From Porphyrobacter sp. (GTDB lineage Bacteria > Pseudomonadota > Alphaproteobacteria > Sphingomonadales > Sphingomonadaceae): a stretch of DNA of 15,154 bases. This document shows, piece by piece, positions 1 to 7,974 of this stretch. The notes below the pieces were generated by a model, which ran no database searches, had not been told where the DNA came from, and worked only from the letters and a program-made list of their open reading frames with translations. The position numbers were made by a program, and so were the translations under genes. Numbering within the stretch: position 1 is the first letter of the stretch; each line of letters opens with the position of its first letter. The stretch lies in NCBI GenBank assembly GCA_021732945.1, contig JAKFWB010000470.1:1-15154 (forward strand). Reading direction: 5' to 3'.

Positions 1-536
1 TCCATCACCACCACCCTCTCGTCGCAACCGCCCGCGGCAAGGAACTGCTCACGGCGGAAGAACATCGCGTGATCGCCGAACAACAGGCGCACCCCCCGCA
101 GGAATAGGTGCGGGCGAGTGAGCAGCGGCGCGTACCATGTCTTGATCCAGTTATGGAAACTTGACCCCCAATGCGTGCCCCTCGGCCCAAAGATACGCGG
201 CATGAAGCTAGCGAGCGCGATGCGAGGATCGGACATGGTAGCGCGGATCACCGCGATGGCGTCGGCGGGCAGCAGCGAATCCGCGTGCAGCACGCAGACG
301 ACCTCGCCGCTGGCAAGACTTACCCCATGGTTGATTTGTGCGCCGCGCCCCTTTTTCGGGGCATTGACCGACATGATCGCGGCTTCGCGCGCAATCGCGA
401 TTGTGTCATCAGTGCTGCCCCCGTCCACCAGCAGCACCTCGTCTGGCGGCGGCACCATTGCGCGCAGCGAGGCGAGCGTGGCGGGCAGCGCCTTTTCTTC
501 GTTCCAGGTCGGGATCAGGATGGTGATGCGGATCAC
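1..536 (-). CDS. Family 2 glycosyltransferase, TIGR04283 type (3' end outside window)
   Basis: This is the N-terminal 178 residues of a GT-A fold glycosyltransferase, which would transfer a sugar from a nucleotide donor on the cytosolic side. Visible motifs are the opening strand ITILIPTWNEE (4-14), the nucleotide-binding VDGGSTDDT (37-45), the basic GRGAQIN loop (63-69), the DxD-like LHADS (83-87) and a GDHAMFFRRE acceptor-side segment (154-163). The GRG-Q, LHAD and GD-A-F-RR combination is what I know from the TIGR04283 family, often labelled 'arsenosugar biosynthesis glycosyltransferase'; no arsenic gene is visible here, so that label should not be taken literally. The start is a GTG that overlaps the TGA of the upstream DUF2064 gene by four bases (GTGA), which suggests coupled translation. 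The reading frame runs off the left edge, so the acceptor-binding end is unseen. Family is fairly sure; substrate is unknown. Confidence 0.85.
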   Translation of the reverse strand, partial: MIRITILIPTWNEEKALPATLASLRAMVPPPDEVLLVDGGSTDDTIAIAREAAIMSVNAPKKGRGAQINHGVSLASGEVVCVLHADSLLPADAIAVIRATMSDPRIALASFMPRIFGPRGTHWGSSFHNWIKTWYAPLLTRPHLFLRGVRLLFGDHAMFFRREQFLAAGGCDERVVVM

Positions 537-1117
537 GCAGCCAGCCCCGGCCAGCGCGCTAGATCCTCGGGCCGATCGCAGTCAGCAAGTGTTTCGAGCA
601 GCACTGGCACAATCCCGCTTCGCTCCAGCCGGCCGAGCGTTTCGGGCAGAACCTGATCGGTGCTCCACGGCATATCAATCAATAGCTCGGGCAAGGCCCT
701 TCGCATTCCGATCAGGTAGTAGCCGCCATCCTCCGCCGGTCCAATTACGACGTCATGGAGTTCCAGCGCTGCAATGGCGGCTTTCACGTGGTGCGATGCA
801 AGGTCGGGCGTGTCTGCACCGAAGAAGATCACTGGGGCTGGGTCGAGGCAGGCCAGCAGCCGCTCAGTCAAACCTCCGTCCACTTGCTCGACAAGCGCCA
901 CATCCGGCCCAAGCCAGTCTGCAAACCGACTTGCCTCGTCTCCAGTAAACGCAACAGTCACCGTCAACCCAGTAGCACCCAGCACCCTCACCGTGCGTTC
1001 CGTCAAGTGCCGGTGCAGATTGGCAGCGCCTTCAGGCCCCAAGGCCGGGATCAGGCGGGTCTTGCAGACCCCGGGCATTGGGTAGCGCGCGAACAGGACC
1101 AGACGAGGCTTTGCCAT
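533..1117 (-). CDS. DUF2064 / TIGR04282-type glycosyltransferase-like protein
   Basis: This 194-residue soluble protein has a nucleotidyl/glycosyl-transferase-like Rossmann fold and belongs to DUF2064 (TIGR04282). Signature segments are LVLFARYPMPGVCKTRL (7-22), with the K-T-R turn expected to hold phosphate, then FFGADTPDL (98-106), the acidic metal-site region, and GPAEDGGYYLIG (126-137), the strongest family hallmark. I chose the ATG at 1117 because family members begin with such an M-x-K-hydrophobic strand and because AAAGG lies about eight bases upstream; the frame stays open to 1258 but the extra residues do not look like protein. It lies 52 bases after the GT-C/GT-A gene and overlaps the next glycosyltransferase by four bases. 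DUF2064 and TIGR04283 proteins are very often paired, and the two probably work on one product. The exact reaction is not established for this family. Confidence 0.9.
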   Translation of the reverse strand: MAKPRLVLFARYPMPGVCKTRLIPALGPEGAANLHRHLTERTVRVLGATGLTVTVAFTGDEASRFADWLGPDVALVEQVDGGLTERLLACLDPAPVIFFGADTPDLASHHVKAAIAALELHDVVIGPAEDGGYYLIGMRRALPELLIDMPWSTDQVLPETLGRLERSGIVPVLLETLADCDRPEDLARWPGLAA

Positions 1118-1169
1118 GCTCGTGCCTTTCGTCGACGGATTCGGGTTGTAGCACACCACGACCCCGATC

Positions 1170-3251
1170 TCAGTCAATTGGTATCTTATGGTGCGCGGCT
1201 GACGCTTGCGATTCAGATTTTGAACCGAAGTCTCCAAAAGCCTCGCGCCCGATGACAAACAATATCTTTGTCCCCGCCAGCAGAACGCCCCTTATCGTGC
1301 CAGAGATCTTGGATATCCCGATCCGCCGCCGATACCCGGTCGGCACCTCGGCGATACGAAGACCCTGCTTCGCCGCCCGCACCTGCATCTCAATCGTCCA
1401 GCCAAAATCGCGATCCTGCATGGAAAGCCGCTCCAGGGCATCTCGGCGGATTGCCCGAAATGGCCCGAGATCGCTGTAACGCACGCCCCAGATCAAGCGC
1501 ACCAATAATGGCGCCAGCCAATTGCCGAAGCGTTGCGGAACCGTCATCGCGCCCGGCTCGATAATCCCGGCAACCCTCGAACCAATAACGAGATCGGCCG
1601 AACCATCGACAAGGGACGCGATGATCTTTGGGGCATCTGCGACCATATCGGAGCCGTCGCTGTCGACGAACAGCACAATGTCGGCCTCGGGCCTGACCAG
1701 TGCCAATGCCGCAAGGCAGGCCGCACCGTAACCACGCTCGGGTTCGGAAACGACCGTTGCGCCTGCCTCGCGTGCGACCTGCGCCGTTCGGTCCGTGCTG
1801 CCATTGTCAGTCACGATCAGCTGATAGAGGCGTTGACCAAGCGCAGCCCTCACACCGGTCACAACGTCGCCAACCGCAGCCTCCTCGTTCAGCGCAGGGA
1901 TGACCACCGCGATATTTACCCCATTGATCGGCGTGAGCGGCGACACCGTCTCGCGGACATGGTGGCCGCGGTGGTTGTGCCAATCCCAGAACATTGCGGC
2001 GGCGAGGATGGTGACCTCGATAAGTCGGGCAACCGGGTGGACCTCGAACAGTTCGAGCGCGGGATCGTCCAAAGTCAATCCCGTGAGATAGGAAAAGGGC
2101 AAAGCGATGGTCGCCGCAAACGGCCAGATCTTGCCGCGGCCCACCGCAAAGGGCAGGAGCCAAAGCAGATACCAGCTGTTGATCGCTGGCGAGAACAATA
2201 GGATCACGCCAAAGATCGCGGCGAGCGGCACCTGTTCGAAGCGACGGCTGCGCGCATGAAGCGAGAGCACGAGCATCCCAGCGCAACCAAACGCTACCTG
2301 CCGCGCAACCTGCCAGTTCATGAGTTGCAGCAACGCTTCATAGGCAAAAGGGTTGAAGTGCCAGAACCGCGCAAAGGCAGAAGTCGTCTCGAACCCTGCG
2401 CCGCGCCCTTGGATCAGAAAGAAGAGGTAGAACGCGCCCAGCGAAAAAATGGCCACAAGCAGCGCCGCAGGGCGCAGCCGCATCAGCATCGGCCATGCCG
2501 CCAGCGCCACCAGCTTCACCCCGGCGGCTGCCGCAAACAACAGTCCCACAATCACCGGATGCCTGCGGCCCGCCAGCAGACCGGCGAACAGCGCCGCCGC
2601 CAGCAGACCATCAGGATGCAGATGCAGGCTGGTGTCAGCGATCACCAGCGGGTTCCAGGCATAAAGCGCAACCGCTCCGGGTGGATGACGGCGCAGCAGC
2701 AGCGCAATCAGCAGCAAATTGACCCCGGCAAACAGGAGCTTCAGCCCCAGCGGGTTGGTGCCGAACAGCGCGAACACCGCGACGAAGGCAAATTGCAGCA
2801 CCGGGCCATAGATGGTGGGGTATTCGGGATTATTGACCCGGTCGAGCGTCGCTCTGAGATCCAGCGGCACTGCATCATCGACCACGAAGGCTTCAGGCGG
2901 CACCCCATAGGGAGTACCCACCTGCAGGGTTCGCCAGCCATCCCAGAGGAAGCGAAAATAATCGTCGATGAAATCCGGGATGGCGAACAGGGTCAGTGCG
3001 TGGGCAAGGGCAGCGCCCATCAGGACAGCGCGCCCAGTGAGAACCGGGTGCTTCCAGAGCAACCCGGTTGTCACTGCGCTCGTTCCTGCAAGCGTTGCCG
3101 CATAAAGTGGTGCATTGAACACGGTGGCTGCGCCCATCCGCGTAAGCGCCGCCATTGCAGCCAAGGTGAAAGCCAATGCAGCCCAAGGCCGCACCCAACG
3201 AAACTTCAACCCAATAATGCTCGCCTTTGCCAAAAGTGGATCAGATGCCAA
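1170..3251 (-). CDS. Membrane glycosyltransferase: GT-C-like half fused to GT-A (family 2) half
   Basis: The predicted protein has 693 residues in two parts. Residues about 22-425 form many hydrophobic spans with large loops. The DDYFRFLWDG segment (96-105), followed by VGTPYGVPP (111-119) and PTIYGP (145-150), is typical of polyprenol-phosphate-sugar-dependent GT-C mannosyltransferase-like proteins. Residues about 446-680 form a cytosolic family 2 domain like dolichol-phosphate mannose synthases: NIAVVIPALNEE (446-457), DNGSTD (482-487), the DxD in FVDSDGSD (528-535), GSR (557-559) and DLGPFRAI (594-601). One reading is that the C-terminal half charges a polyprenyl phosphate and the N-terminal half transfers from it; this is inference. 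The start is uncertain. TTG at 3251 is the most upstream candidate, has no clear ribosome site, and overlaps the preceding stop by 11 bases; a TTG at 3209 is possible. Real gene very likely; substrate unknown. Confidence 0.85.
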   Translation of the reverse strand: MASDPLLAKASIIGLKFRWVRPWAALAFTLAAMAALTRMGAATVFNAPLYAATLAGTSAVTTGLLWKHPVLTGRAVLMGAALAHALTLFAIPDFIDDYFRFLWDGWRTLQVGTPYGVPPEAFVVDDAVPLDLRATLDRVNNPEYPTIYGPVLQFAFVAVFALFGTNPLGLKLLFAGVNLLLIALLLRRHPPGAVALYAWNPLVIADTSLHLHPDGLLAAALFAGLLAGRRHPVIVGLLFAAAAGVKLVALAAWPMLMRLRPAALLVAIFSLGAFYLFFLIQGRGAGFETTSAFARFWHFNPFAYEALLQLMNWQVARQVAFGCAGMLVLSLHARSRRFEQVPLAAIFGVILLFSPAINSWYLLWLLPFAVGRGKIWPFAATIALPFSYLTGLTLDDPALELFEVHPVARLIEVTILAAAMFWDWHNHRGHHVRETVSPLTPINGVNIAVVIPALNEEAAVGDVVTGVRAALGQRLYQLIVTDNGSTDRTAQVAREAGATVVSEPERGYGAACLAALALVRPEADIVLFVDSDGSDMVADAPKIIASLVDGSADLVIGSRVAGIIEPGAMTVPQRFGNWLAPLLVRLIWGVRYSDLGPFRAIRRDALERLSMQDRDFGWTIEMQVRAAKQGLRIAEVPTGYRRRIGISKISGTIRGVLLAGTKILFVIGREAFGDFGSKSESQASAAHHKIPID

Positions 3252-3603
3252 ACCGCTTTGTCAGATAAAACAGCACCAACTGACGCTCGTTGTCCTTAAG
3301 GTCGAATTCGCCGCCGCGAACCTGATCCGCCACCGTGCGGGCTACTACCGCGTCCTTCACACCGCCCGAGTGAACGCACTTCTTGCAGCCGATCTTCCTC
3401 GAGACCAGCGATTTACCCCGGTTATGGGCTTCGACGGCAGGATCGCGCGGAGGAATGCCCGGATACGACGTATTGCTACCTTGGCTGCCACTCTGACTCC
3501 CGCTTTGGAGCGCAAGCGCGACGACCGAGCCGGAGGCTTGTGCGGGCGGTGCAGTCAAGCTGAGGCTCGCGGTGACGGCAGCGAAAAACACGACTTTACG
3601 CAT
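3241..3603 (-). CDS. Small exported protein with CxxC motif, cytochrome c-like but lacking CxxCH
   Basis: This 120-residue protein begins with a clear Sec signal peptide (MRKVVFFAAV, hydrophobic core to about 18, likely cleavage after AQA at 21-23). A Ser/Gly/Gln linker follows (34-46), then a small C-terminal domain (about 60-120). The order RGKSLV, then CKKC (73-76), then a closing helix QLVLFYLTKRF (108-118), resembles a minimal class I cytochrome c. However the heme motif would need His directly after the second Cys and here Val intervenes (CKKCVH), so covalent heme c is doubtful; a CxxC redox or metal site is the alternative. The ATG at 3603 is preceded by AAAGGA at good spacing, which decides the start over an upstream frame extension to 3633. 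It is probably the first gene of the minus-strand glycosyltransferase operon, whose next gene overlaps its stop. Function unknown. Confidence 0.75.
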   Translation of the reverse strand: MRKVVFFAAVTASLSLTAPPAQASGSVVALALQSGSQSGSQGSNTSYPGIPPRDPAVEAHNRGKSLVSRKIGCKKCVHSGGVKDAVVARTVADQVRGGEFDLKDNERQLVLFYLTKRFGI

Positions 3604-3791
3604 TAGACGGTCCTTTCTGTTTGGAACAATCACACTTCTTTCGCCGCGAGGAGGCCATTGGTTACCAATTGAGCAACGCGATCCAATAGATCGAAAGCTT
3701 GAGGCCGTTCACGCAGATGCCGATCGGGGAGATACCCGCACTGGTGATGGGTTAGCAACCAAATGTCGGAAAAAAGAGCACAGAACACCGC
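3604..3791. other. Intergenic region upstream of the exported protein gene
   Basis: These 188 bases hold no reading frame I would defend. They contain the ribosome site (AAAGGA on the minus strand, just above 3603) and the 13-base palindrome described separately. Base composition is more AT-rich than the flanking genes, as expected for a promoter region. I see no tRNA, no riboswitch-like fold that I recognise, and no repeat array. Confidence 0.5.
3657..3669. promoter_or_regulatory. Perfect short palindrome, candidate operator
   Basis: ATTGGT and ACCAAT form a perfect six-base inverted repeat around a single T, 54 bases upstream of the start codon of the exported CxxC protein. The position suits a repressor or activator half-site pair for that gene's promoter. 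I cannot pick out convincing -35/-10 hexamers next to it, and a 13-base palindrome can arise by chance, so the role is a guess. Confidence 0.25.
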
Positions 3792-4166
3792 TCAGGCTTG
3801 GGCTGGTGCTGGGATAAGTGTGTGCAGGAGCGTATCCAGCAATTTCCTGCTGATGAGGAGCAAGGAACCCGCAGCGCACCTTTGTTCATCTATCCCCTGA
3901 TTGGCCCAGTAGATTTCGGAAAATGCGGCGAAATCGGCATGTTCGACATCGTCGTGTTCTATGTTGGGCAGACCTGTCAGATCGAGATCCGTCTCCGCCA
4001 CCGACTTTCGCGAGATGACTTTACTCCACTCGCAAAGCCAGTGGATCCAGCCAACATGATCAATGAGCTCCCGTGTCGGCGCGTTCGGCTGATGCAAGCT
4101 GGCACTCAATAGGTTCTGACCCAAGGTTACGAAATCTTTTGAAATTACCGCTACCCCACATCGCAT
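3792..4166 (-). CDS. Hypothetical protein, weakly supported
   Basis: An open frame of up to 124 residues from ATG at 4166 (TTG at 4172 is also in frame). The protein has normal-looking composition, with Trp, Asp, Glu and Leu spread through it and no runs of Arg/Pro/Ala as in spurious frames: ELIDHVGWIHWLCEW near the N-terminus, an acidic stretch EHDDVEHADF in the middle and a leucine-rich tail. I recognise no family. Codon third positions are clearly less GC-rich than in neighbouring genes, most of all in the first dozen or so codons, so the true start may be downstream (for example a TTG near 4124). No ribosome site is visible at 4166. It would be divergent from the DUF4132 gene. It may be a small acquired or decaying gene, or chance; an overlapping plus-strand frame (3798-4112) is the less protein-like of the two. 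Confidence 0.35.
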   Translation of the reverse strand: MRCGVAVISKDFVTLGQNLLSASLHQPNAPTRELIDHVGWIHWLCEWSKVISRKSVAETDLDLTGLPNIEHDDVEHADFAAFSEIYWANQGIDEQRCAAGSLLLISRKLLDTLLHTLIPAPAQA

Positions 4167-4182
4167 CGACAAATGGGGTTAG
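4151..4182. promoter_or_regulatory. Imperfect inverted repeat at the DUF4132 start region
   Basis: CTACCCCA (4151-4158) is mirrored by TGGGGTTAG (4174-4182): the CCCCA/TGGGG core is exact and the outer CTA/TAG match needs one extra T. The arms are 15 bases apart and lie exactly where the plus-strand DUF4132 gene begins and where any divergent transcript would start. It could be an operator, or an mRNA hairpin affecting start choice among the ATGs at 4173, 4185 and 4200. The right arm overlaps the 4173 ATG. Evidence is positional only. Confidence 0.22.
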
Positions 4183-7100
4183 CGATGGGTGCCGAGAACA
4201 TGTTCCGCAAGGTGTTTGGCCGCAAGGTGGTGGGAGAGGCCTTCGCGCCGCGTAGCAGCGGAGCTGAGACGCTGCACCCAAGCTTGAAGTCAGAATTGCA
4301 GCGGCTTGATCTGCTCAGGAGCGGGTTGGGCCGCAAGGCGATCCACTATGTTGCCACGGGCGAGCGGGGCGATTTGTTCGCGCAGCTCTTGGCTCTGTCG
4401 ACGGCGAATTACGACACGCGCAAAGCCTATGAGCAGGCCGAGCCGCGCAACCACACGCTTCAGCGAGGCACCGATGCGGCGGTGATCCGGGGCGAGATTG
4501 CGCTGGGACCGGTCGTGCTGCGCGCGCTTGAATTGCGCCTCGCGGCAGCCCAGAAAAACACCAGTTGGAGCTACAGTCCGAGGCCGCAAGAGACCGTCAT
4601 TACCGCCCTGTCGGGCATGCTCAACATCGGCCTCAGGGAGGTCGAGACCGATTACAGAGTCGACTGGAGCAAGGCGATCCGTGTCGAAGCCGCGCTCGAT
4701 CTCTTCAAGGTCTGTGGCGGCGGCATGACGGAATTCTTCGGGTTTCTGCTGAACCGGAGCGAAACCATCAACCCCGCAGGCCACCCCGATAGCTGGTCGG
4801 CAAGCGCCGCTTGCCGGAGCTATCTCCGCACCGACACCGCCACCTTCGTCGCCGCCATGCGCGAAACCGCCGGCACGAGGCGCGCGAACGGATTGACGCT
4901 GGCGGTTCACCACGAGGTCTGGAACTCGCCTGAAGTCGAGGCGCTGATCGTGGCGATGCTGGCAAAGCCCTTCACCAAGGAGGATCGCACCGCTGCGGTC
5001 GCGATGCTCACCCGGCTCGGTGCTTCAGAGCTACTCGGCGTGCTGGAGCGGCACCTTTCCAAAGGCGATGCCGACACCCGCCTCGCATTGGTCGAAGCCG
5101 CCGGGCGTGCGGCGACGCCCAAGCTTATCGCGCTGCTGGCCGAGCGCGCGAAGGTCGAGAAAACTGCCAAGGTACAGGCTGCGATTGCGGCTATCCTAGA
5201 GGTGCAATCGACCAGCTTCGATGCGCCTGTGGCTTCGCATGACGGCGAGGGCGAAACCGCAAGTTACCTTGCCATCACCGGCGATGCCATCACCCTGCCG
5301 CCGCGCCGCGACTTGGGCAGCGAGGACATCCCTGCCTCATCAGATGCTGTCTGCATCGGCTTCGTCGCAATTGTCGAACAGCTTGAGGAGCGGCGACGGC
5401 AGTCCATGATCGAACACAATGCGCGCTATGCCGACCATTTGAAGAAGCCGATGCCGCTGCCGTACACCCGGACGCAGATCGAAGCGGCCTTTGCCACGTT
5501 GACGGCAGCCGCGCCCCTGCCCGCGAGTGATCCTGATTCAGGAAGTGGGCATTCCGCTGGCGCGCTTGCCCGGAGCGTGCGCTTTCATCCCGAAGGTCAA
5601 GCTTGGCTTCGACAAGTGCTCGAACCGCTTGCAATCGCTGCCCGAATAAGGCTGCTCGGTGGCTCGGGCTTCAGCGACGGACGCGCGGTGATCGGTCTGG
5701 GTTACGCCTTTAATGCGGCGGAGCTATTCGGGGTTGATCTGATGCGAGAATGGATCGCAGCGGGCCAGCTTGATCTGCGCGATACCGCCAACAGCGAAAA
5801 TCTGCGGCACCTGCTGGCCCGCAGCGCGTCAAGTTGGGGCCATGATCGCACGCTTGACGCGCTGGAGGCTCTGCCAGCCGATGCCGTCTGGCCGTGGTTG
5901 GCCGAGAACATGGATGTGTTCGACGAGGCAATGGGGCTGCGCCCGGCCTCCACCAGTATTCCGTTGACCCGCGCACTGGCGGCCCTCGCCATCTTGCCTG
6001 CGGTGCCGCAACGCTATTTCCCTCGCCTGCTCGAAATCGCCGTCTCGGAAAAGCGGCCGCTGCGCCTGCAAGCCATGGCGCTGCTGCGCGACGCGAAGGA
6101 CTTGCCTGCCCGCATCGCGGCGCTGCTCGACGACAAGCGCCAGCCGGTGCGGATCAATGCGGCGGGCTGGCTCGCCGATATTCGTTCGACCGCGAGCGAA
6201 AAAGTGCTGCGGGCGCGGCTGAAGAAGGAAAAGTCCGATCCCGTCCGCGCCGCGCTGATCATCGCGCTCCAACGATTGGGCGCTGACCTTACCGATGTTA
6301 TCGGCCCGGCATCGCTGATTGCAGAGGCCAAGGCGGCTATCGCCAAAACCCCGCCCAAACTGCCTGAGTGGCTGGTGAAGAGCGGCATCCCCCCGGTGCG
6401 CTTCCGCGATGGGGCCACCGTGCCGCAGGATGTGGTGGAACATTGGCTGGCGCTCGCCATCCGCCTGAAGGATGCTTCAGCGCATGGGCAGTTCGGGATC
6501 TACCTCGATCAGCTCGAACCCGACGACGCGCGCACGCTGTCGGGCTGGGTGCTCGAGAGCTGGATCTCTTTCGACACCGCCGCCGCGACGCTGGAGGAGG
6601 CGACGGCCTATGCCCAGTCGGCTTATCTCGGCCGCTATGCGATGCATGGGGGCCGATATTTGCAAGGCTCGCAGCTTCCCCCAGAAGTGCAAGCACAGCT
6701 GATTGCGTCGATCACCCGCGAGAAAATGGGGGAGCTGGTCAATTCCGGCTCCGATACCAAGGGCCTGCTCGCGCTCGCCTGCCGCGCCGATCCGGTGTGG
6801 GCAGCTGGCCGCGTGCGGTGGTTCCTGAAGAAGCATGGCCGCCGTTCCAATCAGGCGATGGCGCTGCTGGAAGCGCTCGCAGGCACCGGCGCGCCTGCCG
6901 CCTTGCAGGTGGTGATCGCCGCCTCGGCTCGCCTCAAGCAGAAGAGCACGCAGGCCCGCGCCGCCGAAATCGCGCAGCGCTATGCCGATGATCGCGGCTG
7001 GAGCGTCGATGAACTCGCGGATCGCACAGTGCCCGCAGCCGGATTCGATGACGATGGCGAGCTTGATCTGCCTTGCGGCGAAGACGCCAAGCCATACGTG

Positions 7101-7970
7101 GCGCGGCTTGATGCAGCGCTGGCGATCCATCTGTTCAATCCCGATGGCAAGGTAGTTAAAGCCCTCCCCGCTGGCGACGATGACAACACCAAGGAGTCGA
7201 AAAAGGCCTTCACCGCCGCCAAGAAGGAACTGGCACAGGTCATCGAATTGCAGGCCATGCGCCTGTTCGAAGCGATGTGTGTCGAGCGGCAATGGCCGGT
7301 CGCCGACTGGCGGCTCGCCTTCCATCAGCACCCCGTGATGCGCCGATTGGTCGAGCGGCTGGTGTGGCAGGGGCTGGACGCTGAAGGCCAGCCGCTTGGC
7401 ATGTTCCGCCCGGCGCAAGAAGGTGACTTTACCGATGCGGCCGACAATGATGTCGCGATTGACGATTTCGCCGCCGTCCGCCTCGCGCACGGCGCTCTGG
7501 TGGATGCGGAAACCTGCGCCGCATGGACGGCCCACCTCAAGGATTACGAGGTCAAGCCCTTCCTCGCGCAGTTCGATACCTTGCGCGCGCCACTCACCCC
7601 CGAACTCGCCGAGGCCGAGGCGATCATCGACCGGCAGGGCTGGGCTGCCGACAGCCGGACCTTCCGGGGCGCGGCGGAAAAGCGCGGCTATCAGCGGGTG
7701 ATGCGCGACAGCGGCGGGTGCCACGAATACGTCAAGGAATTCCCCTCGCACGGGATCACCGCGACGATCTGGCACACCGGCTCCTATGCGGTGGACGAGA
7801 ACCTGCGCCAAGCGCTGAAGGAGCTGAAGTTCACCAAGGCGGGCCATCGCGGCGTCTTCCGGCTCAAAGATGTGCCGCCGGTGTTGCTGGCGGAATGCTG
7901 GGCCGATTACCACGCGGTCGCCGCCAAGGGCGCGTTCGATCCGGAGTGGGAGAAAATCTCGCCGTGGTGA
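4173..7970 (+). CDS. DUF4132 protein (YehI/MolR-like), HEAT-like repeats
   Basis: Up to 1265 residues, a usual size for large DUF4132 proteins related to E. coli YehI (once linked to 'MolR'). The N-terminal and middle parts are helical, with HEAT-like repeat stretches at about 265-345 and 600-720 that suggest a protein-binding scaffold. The DUF4132 region proper follows: LDAALAIHLFNPDGKVVKAL (979-998), a helix ending in QAMRLFEAMCVERQWPVADW (1027-1046), HPVMRRLVERLVW (1053-1065), and the C-terminal block DNDVAIDDF (1091-1099), RLAHG (1103-1107) and VPPVLLAECW (1234-1243), close to the end DPEW. No signal peptide or membrane span is seen, so it is probably cytoplasmic. In-frame ATGs at 4173, 4185 and 4200 compete; none has a strong ribosome site. 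It converges on the MoxR-VWA operon with four bases between stops and is a paralogue of that operon's first gene. Biochemical role is unknown. Confidence 0.9.
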   Translation: MGLAMGAENMFRKVFGRKVVGEAFAPRSSGAETLHPSLKSELQRLDLLRSGLGRKAIHYVATGERGDLFAQLLALSTANYDTRKAYEQAEPRNHTLQRGTDAAVIRGEIALGPVVLRALELRLAAAQKNTSWSYSPRPQETVITALSGMLNIGLREVETDYRVDWSKAIRVEAALDLFKVCGGGMTEFFGFLLNRSETINPAGHPDSWSASAACRSYLRTDTATFVAAMRETAGTRRANGLTLAVHHEVWNSPEVEALIVAMLAKPFTKEDRTAAVAMLTRLGASELLGVLERHLSKGDADTRLALVEAAGRAATPKLIALLAERAKVEKTAKVQAAIAAILEVQSTSFDAPVASHDGEGETASYLAITGDAITLPPRRDLGSEDIPASSDAVCIGFVAIVEQLEERRRQSMIEHNARYADHLKKPMPLPYTRTQIEAAFATLTAAAPLPASDPDSGSGHSAGALARSVRFHPEGQAWLRQVLEPLAIAARIRLLGGSGFSDGRAVIGLGYAFNAAELFGVDLMREWIAAGQLDLRDTANSENLRHLLARSASSWGHDRTLDALEALPADAVWPWLAENMDVFDEAMGLRPASTSIPLTRALAALAILPAVPQRYFPRLLEIAVSEKRPLRLQAMALLRDAKDLPARIAALLDDKRQPVRINAAGWLADIRSTASEKVLRARLKKEKSDPVRAALIIALQRLGADLTDVIGPASLIAEAKAAIAKTPPKLPEWLVKSGIPPVRFRDGATVPQDVVEHWLALAIRLKDASAHGQFGIYLDQLEPDDARTLSGWVLESWISFDTAAATLEEATAYAQSAYLGRYAMHGGRYLQGSQLPPEVQAQLIASITREKMGELVNSGSDTKGLLALACRADPVWAAGRVRWFLKKHGRRSNQAMALLEALAGTGAPAALQVVIAASARLKQKSTQARAAEIAQRYADDRGWSVDELADRTVPAAGFDDDGELDLPCGEDAKPYVARLDAALAIHLFNPDGKVVKALPAGDDDNTKESKKAFTAAKKELAQVIELQAMRLFEAMCVERQWPVADWRLAFHQHPVMRRLVERLVWQGLDAEGQPLGMFRPAQEGDFTDAADNDVAIDDFAAVRLAHGALVDAETCAAWTAHLKDYEVKPFLAQFDTLRAPLTPELAEAEAIIDRQGWAADSRTFRGAAEKRGYQRVMRDSGGCHEYVKEFPSHGITATIWHTGSYAVDENLRQALKELKFTKAGHRGVFRLKDVPPVLLAECWADYHAVAAKGAFDPEWEKISPW

Positions 7971-7974
7971 CGGG

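Noticed and set aside
118..948. A 276-codon plus-strand frame across the two leftmost glycosyltransferase genes
   Set aside because: It spans the junction of two convincing minus-strand genes and reads as Ser/Arg/Ala-rich sequence with no motif.
2256..3299. A 347-codon plus-strand frame opposite the GT-C/GT-A glycosyltransferase
   Set aside because: Its product is dominated by Gln, Arg and His without hydrophobic cores; the opposite strand carries clear family motifs.
3798..4112. A 104-codon plus-strand frame in the intergenic stretch
   Set aside because: It competes with the minus-strand frame over the same bases; its composition is less protein-like and no ribosome site is visible. Neither is certain.
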